DNA from: Symbiodinium kawagutii
Lineage: Eukaryota > Sar > Dinophyceae > Suessiales > Symbiodiniaceae
NCBI GenBank assembly: GCA_009767595.1
Contig: VSDK01025615.1
Coordinates: forward strand, 76,974-140,973
Length of the DNA: 64,000 bases
Direction: 5' to 3'
The translations under genes were made by a program, and so were the position numbers. Every line of letters starts with the position of its first letter. Within the stretch, counting starts at the first letter, position 1. A model generated the notes under the pieces. The model did not search any database. It was not told the origin of the DNA and worked only from the letters and a program-made list of their open reading frames with translations. Positions 12,001 through 22,644 of the stretch are shown one piece after another.

Positions 12001-15000
12001 AGATTGATATCACAATGTCTGTCTGTTCTATTCTGGCATTATGTAGTGGATTGTACAGATTTAGTATCGTTGGGTAGATACTATAGGGAATTACAGAGGC
12101 AGGCTTTCTGGAAGGCCAAGTAAGCTGTTGTACAAACAACGTTTTTTCCTTTTTTGTCGAATTCAGCTGTCAACAAAATTTCATTTTTTTCCGAAGAATT
12201 TGCATCATCAGCAAATGTGAGCTGTGTGATTATTGGAGCAAAAAATAGGAAATGTTGTAATTAGTAGTGAGTGAGGATCTAAAACCAACCGTAATATTGA
12301 AACAGCCACTCACAGGTACTTCAACCTAGCAACTCCCAAAGAAAGCAGGAAATCTAGGCTTTGTCTAGCTCAATCAGGTTCTTGTAGCATAGCATGACAT
12401 CATCGCAGATCGAGCTGTGCCATTCACACCAAGTAGCACTTCCATCGCCCCGAATTGCTGCGAAGGCGTAGCTGGACCCCGTGATCCTGGAGGGGCGACT
12501 AAACGTGAACAGTTGGGGATAGGACCAAATCATTTGAATAAACAATAAGAATATGATAGGTAGTTGTGTAATACAATAATGATATGTAAATATGTTTGTT
12601 TTATGTACAGTACGTGATATAAAATAAGGCCATATCCCCCGATACCTTGATTAATCTTTTCAAGGTATAGTATGCATAGTTGCCGAAGACTTGTTCAGAA
12701 GTCATAGCTTTCAAGCTTTCACCTTCTGGTGATTTCTGCATCTTAATCAATTTGTTGGTTCATGTTTTCATGTTGTATTTGTGGGTTTATTTGTGGATTC
12801 ACTTCATGTTTGATGATCTATCTGACCCAGCACATGTTTACATGTCTTTTGTGCCGTCAGTATCCACCGAATCCACCTGAGTTGCATGTTGCATCCAAGC
12901 TTCGATCGAACATCGGACAGTTGATCTTGCACAGCTCGACTGTCCCCACCGGGGTAGTTTTCCTGGCACTGTCGTTGTGGAGAGTTGGAACCCCACAGCG
13001 TGTCTTTTCAGGTTGAAGACTAGACTGGTCCAACTATGTTTCGGGTTAGCAGAGAGGTGCTGAGGCGGTGCGAGTGATACGTCCCAAGCCATGTTTTTTG
13101 TTCGTGGTGAGTTCCAGTATTTTGGGCCGCAAATTACCCCTAGTTTTTTTTTTTGCAGCTGATGCATTTGGATCCCCACACCGACGAAAGGCAAGGATTA
13201 CCACGAGAGGGGTGATTTCCGGGCACTTAGAGTCTATATCATCATGCAAGTACTGTCCGGGTGCTACACGGGTATTTCATGAGCGGTTCGGTGTATAAGA
13301 TTTTGATGTATTCTATGCACACGCGCGCAAGCACACCTCACACACTTGTGTATGATATACATTCATGGTGTATGTACGTCTATATAGGGCAAATATCCGG
13401 TACAGAGCCGTCTGTAAAGATAGTAGAAGTAAGAGTGAACACACAATCAAGATACACCATACACATTTTGTCGGTACATACGATGTACAAGTAACGCACA
13501 ATGGTTTGCGGTGCAATTGTGATCCAGGAGTGACCTAAAAACTATATAGTGTGATATGCGGTAGCTTCATAGATTACAACCGTTTGGAACATAATCGAAA
13601 CCCTGATTTAAAGGAAACGCATGGTAAAGACTGAGTCTCTGCCAAGGCCCACACATACATGACTTTTAGGCCCTTATGAGTTATGAGGTATACAAATGAT
13701 CTTGGCAAGTCTATCAACAAAGAACGGATCCCTTTCGGCACATACCACATCATACCACCATTATCCACCATTTAACTGTTGCTAGATCATGATTGATGAT
13801 GGTCGCTGGTGGCACAGAAGCAACCACCAACGGCCACTCACCACTCACCACCAGCTGCAACCAGAGCTGTCAAGCCACGCCCCAGGTCACAACCGAGCCG
13901 TTTTTTAGAAGGGCAGCGAATGCAAAGCCCGTGGCCGCAACCGCCTAGTGCCGGTGGGCAGGTGCGCCAACATTAGCCAACAGATAGGGATGTCCAACCA
14001 ACCAGGCTACCAACTCAAGCTACCAACCAAAGCTAACTATCAAAACCTTGTCACACGGCTCAGTGGGGTTAATCATAGTAAATCGTCTGAACAATCTGAC
14101 AGCAAGGACAACGACAGCCAACCAGGCAACGGCTTAGCACCAACCAATGGCACATTGATTTCAAGATATGGATTAACCAACCAATGATGTGTATACAACT
14201 GACATTTACCAATGGAATCCAATGGATCAAGGCTAAGTATCGGCTGATCGGCTGGTACTTGTTTTTTAGGACAACAACTTGGTCATAGATTGTTTGGAAC
14301 TCCGCTCAACCGCCATAAGGCAAGATCTTTCATTAAGTCAAACTTATCACCCGATACTTGTCAGAAGCTCAAAGTTGCTTGCCGGAACAATCCGCTTCGG
14401 CACATAACTATATACAGTATATAGGCAAATCTAACATGCAGCTGTCAGAGCAAATACTTGCACGTGTTCATACCATGTCGTTGCTTGAAGGGATTCGTCC
14501 ACCTCAGGTGGTACAATTCTATGCCCATCAACAGCACAATTCCGTAAGACTAATGTCCGTCTTCTCCATCAACCACTTGATCACTGCGGCAATAATCTAT
14601 TCTTCTCCCGGTCCTTGACATCTTTGAGCTGATGTTTCACAGGCTGACTATCCTTAGTGGTGAGGAATGGTCAAGAAAGAAGTTCAAGACAGTCATCTCA
14701 CAGTAACGTCAGGCCATGCCAAGGGTGACCCCAAACAAAATTCTGCCGTTCCTTGAGGAAACCATCAAAATTGCGGCCAAAATGTGAGGGCGATGACACC
14801 ATGACACAGACAAACACACAAACAAACCTTTGTCATCGCCGTGCTTTGACGCTTGCACAGAAGTGTGAAAGAGTGAAACGATCTTAGCCATAACAAAGTG
14901 CAGCCAGTTGTCGTAATCATTGCCAATAACCCGCAATGCTTGTGCTCCCTGTCTTCGGCATTACGATTGATTACTACTAGAATCATCCGTAATTGGCAAG

Positions 15001-18000
15001 CGGATACAAACATCCAATCAAAACTACCTCTCCAAATATTGAAATCACTTTTCCGGTTGATGTCAAACCAGGGGCAAGACAAACAAATATTGATATTAAG
15101 AGAGGGTTACCGCTTGCACCAAAAACTCAGGTGAAGAATCCTAAAATGGTGTGCTTCCCGAGAAGTCAACTGTGGTGTATTCACACGGGGGTCAACTAAC
15201 ATGGATGCAAATCGACAAATTATGGCATCAATGTTTGGGAGACATACTTATGACATCAAATCGACAGTATGAACACTTTTTGGTGACATACTTATGTTTT
15301 GGGGGGAGAAAATAATAGTCAACATACATAATGACATATTATTTCTGTAGCAACAAAAACTGAGGTTCCAGTGGCTTGACTTGGTCCAGGATGCCATCAA
15401 CATCCAGCAACAGAAACCCAACTAGAGTGTGCATTTCCATCAAGGTAACAGGTTACCTTCATCATGAGAACAGGGGCTATTATCCATTGGGGTTACAACA
15501 CGTCATAAAAAGCCCAACAACCAGTTGACCCCCAGATACGTATTGACACCAGTTGAATCAAGTATCACACCAACTGAAAAATCCACCAACGAATCAATCC
15601 ACCAGCACTGGCACCACACCAGTTGCCACACCAGATCTGCTGGTTGCTCCCACTGATCCCCAGTGATCTCCAGCGATCCCACGGCCTTACGGCACCCGCG
15701 CCCCAGCGTCCGCGCCGAAGTCGTCGTCGCCCCAGGTGACCACAGTGCCCTGCCCAAGGACGGCGGCGAAGGCGCCGAAGGAGGCGCTGATCTGCTGGAC
15801 GTCCTCCAGCTGCTCCTCCTGGGAACCACAATTTGTCTTGGGAAATTTTGTTGGGATCACCATCTTTTTGTCCATATGAATGTATATACATTGGTATATA
15901 TATATATGTATAAAGATGTGAATATAAATATGTATACGTATATATATATATATATATATATATGTCATTCTATTTCCTATACTATCCTATAGTTGCTATA
16001 TCCTCTGTCCCTGGTTTTGAAATTTCCAAGGAACGTTTTCCTATCCCCGGTTCTGAACTATTTTGGTTTATTTTTGTTCACCAGTATCACCAGTATCCAT
16101 ATGGCAGTGGGTCAAAACCCTGCACCCCAGGTTCCCCTATCATTTACCATGTTTTTCCCTATGAAATTGTTAGTGATTATCCCCCATGAACGTTGGTTGA
16201 TTAATATCCACCCATTGCCATATCCAGTTGCAAGCACCAGGATGTTGAGTTCCCATGGCCACCTCCCCACCTGTACCCTCGACAGCTGGCCACCGCTGAA
16301 GGGATCTCCCCACGTGACCACAGAGCCATCAGCTTTCAGCAGGGCGAAGGCAGCACCGCCCACGCGAGAAATGATGTCCACCTGAGAGAATAACAATCTG
16401 TGGGATGAGATTGGATGAAATATTATATATATATATATAGGCAGTATATACATGTTCAAAGCATGTAAACATGGATGATTTTTAAAATCTTGTTTTGTAG
16501 TACTTGAGATCTACAGGATATTGATAGACAAAAAGTCCCAGACAGAAAATTGGATTGATAGACAGGTCGATTGGACAGTCGCAAACAGGCGGATATTTTG
16601 ATATATATATATATATGTATACTGTATATATAAGTATATATGTGTATTAAAAAATATGTATATATAGGTAGACAGACAATTGGATGGAGAGATTGACAAA
16701 TAGATGGACATATTGGATGGATGGATGGATGGATGGATGGATGGATGGATGGATGGATGGATGGATGGATGGATGGATGGACGGGCGGACGGCCGGGCGG
16801 ACGGACGGATGGATGGACAGGCAAATGAATAGATGGACAGAAACAAACATGTAGATCAATCAGACAAACAAACACGCATCACGCGTACAAACACACAAAC
16901 AGCAGTAGGTACACAAGCATGAAATACAACTTATTCCAGATATATATATATATAAATAAATGAATGAACATATATGTACATGTGCATGTGAGACAGAGAG
17001 AGAAAGAAACAATAGAACAATGAACATATATGTATATGTGCATGTGAGAGAGAGGGAGAGAAAGAAACAATAGAACGGTTGGTCACGGCAACCTGATACG
17101 ACTGATGCATGACTGCATATTGGCCTGATACGACTGATGTACAACTGCGCATGGATGGATGGATCGATAAATAGACAAATCGATAGAGAAGATATTGATT
17201 GACAGATAGACGGATAGATAGGTCAATAGATCTATGGCTAGATAGAAGAATAGATAGATTGACAAATAGACAGCCGGTTATATGGGTTGGTTTGGATGGG
17301 AACACATTAGGTTGGATTGGATTAGCGAAACGCAAGAATAACATTTCATCAGCTTAGTTCTTGCAGTGGTTGTGAAGTAACTGAACAGATTACTGTGCCT
17401 TCAGAAAAACCACGGGTCCATAGCAAGTGTCCTCGTTTAAGCAGGAACACAGTTCTACTGGAGGGTACTTGTTTCATTGACATAATGCCCCAACTGTCCT
17501 TCAACATCTTTTTAGCAATCGTTAAGCCGTTAATGATTCGATGGCCGATCATTCATTCACAATCTTAACCATGTCTGCTGGCTACCAAATATAACAATGA
17601 AGCCATAAAAATGAAGCCATGCTAAAGCATTTGACCACAAACTATTGTCTAGCATTAATTATCTTCATGTTTGTCAATAATATGACCACTACCATTACGT
17701 CATTATCTATCATTGCTATAAATCTATTATCTGCTAGAAAACGATTTATCTATTACTGCTAGAAACTATTGACCGCTACCATTATCCAACAACAATTATC
17801 TGATGGTTGATAGATCTGCTAGAAAATCTTGATCACTACTATCTACTACTAATCTTGATAGTAGATATCTAATGGCCAAGATCTCAAATGGTTGATAGTA
17901 AATCACTACTATCTACTAATGATAGTGGTACTTGTCCGCATCCCTCAGAATCGCTGCCCCACCTGTCGCACCGTGGCCGTTAAGCAGTCGCCTTCCACCA

Positions 18001-20570
18001 GCTCTTCCTCACCCAACGTGCGCAGGTTGCACAGCACGCGGCCCGAGGACGTCACCTGGGGCAGTCGTGGCCGCAGCTCCGTGGTCAACCAACAAAGATG
18101 GTGGCTACCACTGATGGGAAACTACCAATGATCATAGGGAAGCTAACCTTCCAAATTGCCAATAGGGAAGCTAAGCTTCCAAATTCAAAGGTGAATGATG
18201 TGAATGATAGGGGAAACTCACCATCATGGTAGTAGCCACTATTGTTTATGGATGTGGAACATGTATGGAAACAATTCATTGAAACAGTCTAGTAAACGAC
18301 CGCCAACCATCCAAACTCATAGCTTTTTGTCACAGGGAAACTAAGCATAACGCCCAAATAACCCAGAGGTTTAAACCGTTTACTGTAATCAACCACCACA
18401 GCTACCACTGTCAACCTTTCACTTTCATTTTGTTTGTGGGCCCGTCCCCGCTAACTACAAGGAGGAACCCTTTTGCAAACTGTCCGTGAACCGGACCATC
18501 CGTAATGAAAATTAGCCACTGTGAAACTTATGATCGCTGGTATCATCGATCTGGATCGCTTTCCCTTTTCGTCTTGCAGCACGCAGTTTCGTAGCACATT
18601 GGCGCGCAATGGCGCTCAATGGCGCGCATACTTACTGTGTTCTTCCCAGGTAAATCGATTGTTCCCAGCCTCCATTGATAGCATGTGGATACATTCAAAT
18701 CCGGCAGCATTGTTCCCAACAGCAAAGTAACCACTGTCAACCATATCTGGTAGTACGAATGATTGATCAAATGATCAATTATTATTCTGGACTCTGAACG
18801 CAGTATCAACCACTGTCATTATCCACTGTCAACCCCTGTTCTCCATGAATGTCCAGATGAGCTGTGTTCAAAAGTGGTCCATGATTTATGAATCTCCATG
18901 TTCATTGTCAATTATGGAAAATATAGCATTGATGGACAACCACCAACATCCATCAACATCCGTCAACATCCGTCAACATCCCCCAACATCCATCAACATT
19001 CATCACCATCCATCAACATCCACCAAGCATATCAACCATGGCTAACGATTGAGCATGGTAGTTCTACCACCACATGAATCCATGATTAGTCTGAGATGCC
19101 ATCTCTACCACAACAAACCCATGGTCAGTCTGAGATGCCAAATGCTTGATGTGAACCTTCAGCTGCTCTTCGGCCCGTCTCCTGGCATGCTGCCCCATGA
19201 GTTTCCATTCGGAGATGCCATCTGGATACACAAAATGCTGATAAGCAACTAAGGACCAACAAGTAACCACCAATTGATAAGTAACTAATGCATTCATGAG
19301 CACGTAACCACCAATTGATAAGTAACCAACAAGTACACCATGCATTCATGAGCAAGTAACCACCAATTCATAAGCAATCAACAGCCAGCTAATAAACATC
19401 TAAGCAAAAAATGCTTCATGTTCATAGCCCATCAATAAGTAACTAATGACAAGCTCATAATCAATCGAAGCCATTATCAACGTTCACTAATCATCAACAA
19501 GCGACCATCATTCTGACATGGAGTGCTGTGTTTGGATCTTAACCTGCCATTTTGATTGAATTACATTCACCCACACTTATGTTTTGCTCTCACTTCCGGG
19601 TTCACACGTTACCTGCCAAACTTTGCCACCAGCTTTGCCTTTTAAAACAATCTACAAGAGTAAATCCCCAACATGCCCAAAGGCCCCAAAAGGACCTTCT
19701 CTGAATTTGGTACGGCTAAGAAAAAGCAACTATGGCATACGGATTTCCAAAACAACTGAACAAGTGTGGGCATCATCAATCCAGGTCGGATTTCCACCAA
19801 CAAAGGCACAGTACAACCTCAACAACGCTGATTGCTTCTTGGGGGGGAGGCAATCTAATTTGGGCTATGCCTCGATGCCTCCATGAAAACATTGCCAGCA
19901 CTGCTGGTAACCTTATTTGTTCTGCGTTGTATACATTATGTGTATATTTGTATATATGCATATATATATATGTGATTGAATATGTGTATATCTATACAAA
20001 AATGTATATGTATGTAAAAAACATATATATACACGTATATCATGCAAGTGCACTATTAGTGTACTTACATGCACTAAAATGCATGGTATGCAAATACATA
20101 CGCCTACTATGCATTTGTAAAGAAATATATAGAATTATGCCTATCCATCTCCCAGTACGTCCTGGACCCTCAGCTTCCAAAGCCTTTCAACAGGGAAACT
20201 ATGGGCGGGAGTAAACTCCTCCTAGTTGCGGGTTCTTTTTTACGGTTGGCTGCTTGTGGTCTCATTGGAGTGGGAACACCGAATATCACTCAAAACGCAC
20301 AGATGAAGGGTAGATGAACATACCTTGACCTACAATGATGCTATCTGGGGTTCTACATAAATTGTGGTCCCCCCCCCCGGCCCCCTAAATGGTCATGCAT
20401 CATACGGAAACCAACTGGTGGTGAGAAGGCCAGTGGTGGGAAGGCCAGTGGGCCAGGACCCAGAAAGCGCACCACCGTGCCATTCGCCTCAGGTCCAAAA
20501 CAGTCATCGCTTGGCTGCAGCCGATCTCAACACATTGGCCACTCAGCAACGTCACGTCTACCCGCATCAT
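5983..20570 (-). CDS. ubiquitin-like domain plus RCC1/HERC-like repeat protein (multi-exon gene)
   Basis: Gene-level entry. Exons, 5' to 3': 20570-20476, 19181-19139, 18055-17963 (ubiquitin-like domain), then 16381-16271, 15818-15696, 13944-13879, 12486-12430, 11184-11065, 9985-9860, 8926-8822, 7418-7341, 6762-6676 and 6098-5983 (repeats). The first six exons join in phase. The domain totals 77 residues, the size of ubiquitin. Repeat consensus is about 41 residues: [41 protein letters not shown], like the WG motif of RCC1 beta-propeller blades. Such proteins are abundant in dinoflagellates and often auto-named HERC. No HECT domain was seen. Phase breaks at 12486-12430, and the last repeats are degraded, so the 3' part may be decaying or exons may be missing. 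A role in protein-protein scaffolding is inference. Sequence upstream of 20570 could add exons. Confidence 0.65.
6433..6529. mobile_element. MITE-like element with perfect 21-bp inverted repeats, family C (copy 1)
   Basis: The left end GTAAACTAACCTGGCAATGG (plus A) is perfectly inverted at 6509-6529. The element is 97 bp with no coding capacity. A diverged relative lies at 29332-29430 and shares the AACCTGG core. Confidence 0.6.
6676..6762 (-). CDS. degenerate RCC1-like repeat exon
   Basis: The frame [20 protein letters not shown] continues to MAQVQ and stops at CAG|GA, a GA-type donor. SWGDP and the terminal VQ match the repeat. The DGS turn is shortened to QG and the first helix is missing. 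29 codons, phase 0 at both ends. Confidence 0.5.
7200..7332. repeat. ACCATAACTA-type tandem repeat
   Basis: Imperfect array of AACCATAACTA and CTCTAACCATAACTA units that abuts the 3' end of the exon at 7341-7418. It lies in the intron. Confidence 0.6.
7341..7418 (-). CDS. RCC1-like repeat exon, truncated
   Basis: Acceptor GGGAAG, then [20 protein letters not shown] followed by SDGSLL, 26 codons in phase 0, ending at a GC donor (TTG|GCAGAG). The first two thirds of the repeat are canonical. The VTWG to VQ third is absent, so it was either lost or lies on a separate exon that I did not find. A GT donor 10 bp further (7330) is an alternative but would break phase. Confidence 0.6.
8822..8926 (-). 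CDS. RCC1-like repeat exon
   Basis: The frame [18 protein letters not shown] continues to [17 protein letters not shown], a near-perfect repeat end, and stops at CAG|GA, a GA donor. Acceptor is CTCAG. 35 codons, phase 0 at both ends. The usual QLxxVQ opening is shortened. A long plus-strand open frame across this island is its antisense shadow. Confidence 0.7.
9860..9985 (-). CDS. RCC1-like repeat exon
   Basis: Acceptor GGCCAG, then [20 protein letters not shown], followed by [15 protein letters not shown] and ending PPSVE. 42 codons in phase 0, with Thr of VTWG replaced by Cys. The donor is unclear: GG follows directly, and GTCGG lies one base further in. Confidence 0.7.
10271..10300. repeat. 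CT microsatellite
   Basis: A (CT)n run interrupted by CCC. Confidence 0.8.
11065..11184 (-). CDS. RCC1-like repeat exon
   Basis: Acceptor CCCCCAG, then [20 protein letters not shown] followed by [20 protein letters not shown]. Exactly 40 codons in phase 0, ending at CAG|GA (GA donor). This is the cleanest complete repeat of the window and defines the one-repeat-per-exon pattern. Confidence 0.75.
12430..12486 (-). CDS. RCC1-like repeat exon, partial
   Basis: Acceptor CTCCAG, then [18 protein letters not shown], ending ACTTG|GTGTGA. The [10 protein letters not shown] core is clear. Its entry phase (needs two pending bases) does not match the preceding exon, which ends in phase 0. Either an exon is missing or this one is decaying. 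Confidence 0.55.
13879..13944 (-). CDS. RCC1-like repeat exon
   Basis: Acceptor CACTAG, then [20 protein letters not shown] followed by WG and a GT donor (GTGGCT). 22 codons, phase 0. Reading past the donor meets TGA after two codons, so this could also be read as a terminal exon. Confidence 0.65.
15696..15818 (-). CDS. RCC1-like repeat exon
   Basis: Acceptor TTCCCAG, then [20 protein letters not shown], then [21 protein letters not shown]: a full 41-codon repeat in phase 0. GTGCCG is the donor that keeps phase. A stronger-looking GTAAGG lies 5 bases downstream but would shift the frame. Confidence 0.75.
16103..16219. mobile_element. MITE-like element, inverted-repeat family B (copy 1)
   Basis: Begins GGCAGTGGGTCAAAACC and ends CACCCATTGCC, flanked on both sides by ATAT, a 4-bp target duplication. 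The interior (GGTTCCCCTATCA, TTTTCCCTAT) is shared with three other copies at 24421, 26529 and 40241. It sits in the intron next to a repeat exon. Confidence 0.7.
16271..16381 (-). CDS. first RCC1-like repeat exon
   Basis: Acceptor TTCTCTCAG, then [20 protein letters not shown] followed by [17 protein letters not shown] and a GT donor (CAG|GTGGGG). 37 codons in phase 0, joining directly to the last residue of the ubiquitin-like domain (TATVRQ). Confidence 0.75.
16714..16780. repeat. GGAT microsatellite
   Basis: An almost perfect (TGGA)n run of about 17 units, grading into GGACGGAC. On the minus strand it makes the spurious IHPSIHPS reading. Confidence 0.9.
16965..17145. repeat. two local tandem duplications
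   Basis: A 56-bp unit beginning AACATATATGTAYATGTGCATG is present twice (16967 and 17023). Immediately after, CCTGATACGACTGATG is present twice about 32 bp apart. Confidence 0.75.
17963..18055 (-). CDS. ubiquitin-like domain exon 3
   Basis: Acceptor TGCCCCAG, then [20 protein letters not shown] followed by [11 protein letters not shown], and donor CAG|GTGGGG. 31 codons, phase 0. The pattern GRVLxxxxTLxEExLxxGDxLTAxVRQ matches the C-terminal half of ubiquitin-like folds in dinoflagellate repeat proteins. Confidence 0.7.
18941..19030. repeat. 10-bp minisatellite (9 units)
   Basis: Nine decamers of CATCAACATC type (CGTCAACATC, CCCCAACATC, CATCACCATC) in exact 10-bp register. It lies in the intron between ubiquitin-like exons 2 and 3. 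Confidence 0.8.
19139..19181 (-). CDS. ubiquitin-like domain exon 2
   Basis: Acceptor ATGCCAG, then one base completing an Arg codon, then [14 protein letters not shown], ending at a GC donor (TTG|GCATCT). Both phases match exons 1 and 3. The RRAEEQLKV helix continues LRRMA of exon 1, as in ubiquitin alpha-1. At 43 bp it is too short for simple ORF finding. Confidence 0.65.
19258..19372. repeat. tandem repeat with CAAGTAACCACCAATT units
   Basis: About three imperfect copies of a unit containing AAGTAACCACCAATTGATAA and ATGCATTCATGAGCA. Confidence 0.6.
20476..20570 (-). CDS. ubiquitin-like domain exon 1, likely start
   Basis: GCTGCC ATG ATG, then [15 protein letters not shown] and [14 protein letters not shown], followed by donor CG|GTGGTG in phase 2. 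The [10 protein letters not shown] opening is the typical beta hairpin of this ubiquitin-like family, which supports an initiator Met here. An upstream AG at CCTATAG could be a spliced-leader acceptor. Alternatively it is an ordinary acceptor, which would make the domain internal. Confidence 0.7.
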
Positions 20571-21094
20571 GGCAGCGACGGGATTTTGGCTATAGGTCAA
20601 TGGTCGAGTTGATCCAAACACAGCGGGGTTTAGGGGCAAACATTGGTTGCTTTTGCGTGCTCAGGTATAGCATGTTAACCAATTGACCATCCAATTTGGT
20701 GGCTCATGTGATTGAGCAACACACAGGTGTAGCCGCGGAACAGACTGCAAGATAAAACTTTGCTTGTCTGCAGCTGGTGATTAGTCGAACGCACAGCAGC
20801 TACTAGCAGCTACTGCTCTTGCAGATGTCACATGTTTCAACAGTTGATGATGGCTCCTTGACTCCTTGACTTTCGATTCACATGTACCCAGGTGGTTCCG
20901 GGCCGGACCTCCTATCCTTTGAGCCCAAAAGCTGCAACGGAGAAGTCTGAGAACCTCAATTTGTGGAGGAAAAGAACAATAAAACGAGGCAAATGGCTGA
21001 GGACTCACATGAGCTCACCAGATTTCATGGGTCAGTTGAGGTATGGAACATCCATGGAACATCCTTATCCCCAACCACCAGTGGGGAGCATCAC

Positions 21095-21164
21095 CACTTG
21101 GCGTCCCTGCAGGAGCCGGAAGCTTGGCAGAGAGGGAGGACTTCAGGGACTGAAGCGTCTTAGC
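21095..21164 (-). CDS. possible exon upstream of the ubiquitin-like domain
   Basis: Acceptor CCCCTGCCAG, then AKTLQSLKSSLSAKLPAPAG and two more codons. The donor could be GT (GTGATG) or GA (GGACG). A GA donor would let it join the exon at 20570 in phase. TLQSLKSSLSAKL is amphipathic. Function is not recognised. Confidence 0.4.
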
Positions 21165-22140
21165 CTGGCAGGGGAGTGGTTGGGGATCCCATTGGAAATG
21201 CATCGCCACCGGTGAATGTCATGACATCATGGCAATATCCTGGTGTATCTAAGTAAGGTACCTAAGTAAGGTACCACTATGTATGGACATCCCTAGTTGG
21301 AGATCCAGCATTGAAAGTTGGAATGCTTGCTGTATACCTTACCAATTTGCTGAGTGACGGGCTGAGAGAAAACACAATACTGGATTTCCGATAGCCATCC
21401 AGGTGGTAAATTCCGTTTCACACCCACCTAAGGTCATTTAATAAAGGGATAAAGGGGTTCATCTGTATTCATCTGTGCCATGGACAAGCAGTGCAAATTG
21501 TATGGTCATCGCCTAGCATCACAACAGCAGGAGCAAAACATTCAGAGTAACTTCTTGGTTTCTACCTAATAAGCTATTCCTCATTCTGGGGCTGGGTCTT
21601 TGTGTCATTCATGAAAGCATAGAGGATGGAAAAACAGCAATCAGCAAAACACCTAAAAAAGCATGAATCATTTACAGTAATATAATATCTCGAAAAAAAG
21701 AACTGTTTCATACTGGATGGATTCAACATATACCATGTCGTTACCCAAAGAAGTGTGCGGCTTTGATCAGCATCCCAAACCATCTCCACCTTGTTGTACC
21801 ATGTTGTACCCACCATCTCCACCAGCTTGTTGTGACCATATCACAGCCCCTAGGACAGCAAACGCGGGTGCCTAACACCTATGCGGCACTGGTGACCCGC
21901 TTCTTGCGTGTATGGACAGGGATGGCTGCCATCACCAATCTTCAAATAATGGGCCCTTCATATTTGTCCAGGTGTTTGTGCCAGTGTACACACACAAAAC
22001 ACCATTCACAATCAGTTACCATCACATACCATTTACCCGTTTACTATCAGTTACCATCAGTAACCATCATAATTGACCATATATTCAAAACGTTCCCAGC
22101 TTGAAAGGTCATTCTGCCACCATTTGCTGGTCATTCCCAG

Positions 22141-22220
22141 CGCTCTCCGTCACAGCACCGGGTGCGCTTCCCTGGGCCCCCGGCGAGTGCGCTGGAGATT
22201 CCCCGTTTGTTGGCTGCCAG
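22141..22220 (+). CDS. possible exon, unknown product
   Basis: Strong plus-strand acceptor (TGGTCATTCCCAG), then RSPSQHRVRFPGPPASALEI and PRLLAAR, and a GA donor (CCAG|GATT). Not recognised. The opposite strand is also open here (ILAANKRGISSALAGG), so the strand is uncertain. Confidence 0.4.
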
Positions 22221-22564
22221 GATTAATTCAGTGCCTTGGAGGTGGGATGTCTGAGACTCAGGGAGGATTGACAGCCATGATGGGACTACTGAACCCCAAC
22301 AACCATAAATGACACTCCCGGATTGGCTGGATGGTACATCCTGCTGAACGATGGGTAGCTGACACCTACAGTGGTTGATGATGCTTGGTTAATTGGTGAT
22401 GGCAACCATTACCCGTACAAGTCCTTGCGGTGATTGACCATCAATGATGACTCACTTACCACAGTGATACTTATTTGTATGATTCGATGGTCATAGCGGT
22501 TGGCAAAACAACGGTGCTTCCCGTTTTGTGGTAAACGTCCACCACAACCATTAACCACCGGCAC

Positions 22565-22644
22565 CCACAGCCGACCCTTGGACCGCTGTGCCGCCCTACA
22601 GCCGTTCATGATTTCGCGCCAAAACCTCGGCGCCAGGGGCGCAG
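22565..22644 (-). CDS. possible exon, unknown product
   Basis: Acceptor CACAACCAG, then APLAPRFWREIMNGCRAAQR, SKGRLW and a GT donor (TGG|GTGCCG). It ends in phase 0, compatible with the candidate at 21095-21164. Confidence 0.4.

Noticed and set aside
16456-16875. Minus-strand reading IHPSIHPS
   Set aside because: Translation of the GGAT microsatellite.
18890-19030. Regular short repeats that could suggest a CRISPR array
   Set aside because: Units are contiguous 10-mers without spacers; the DNA is eukaryotic.
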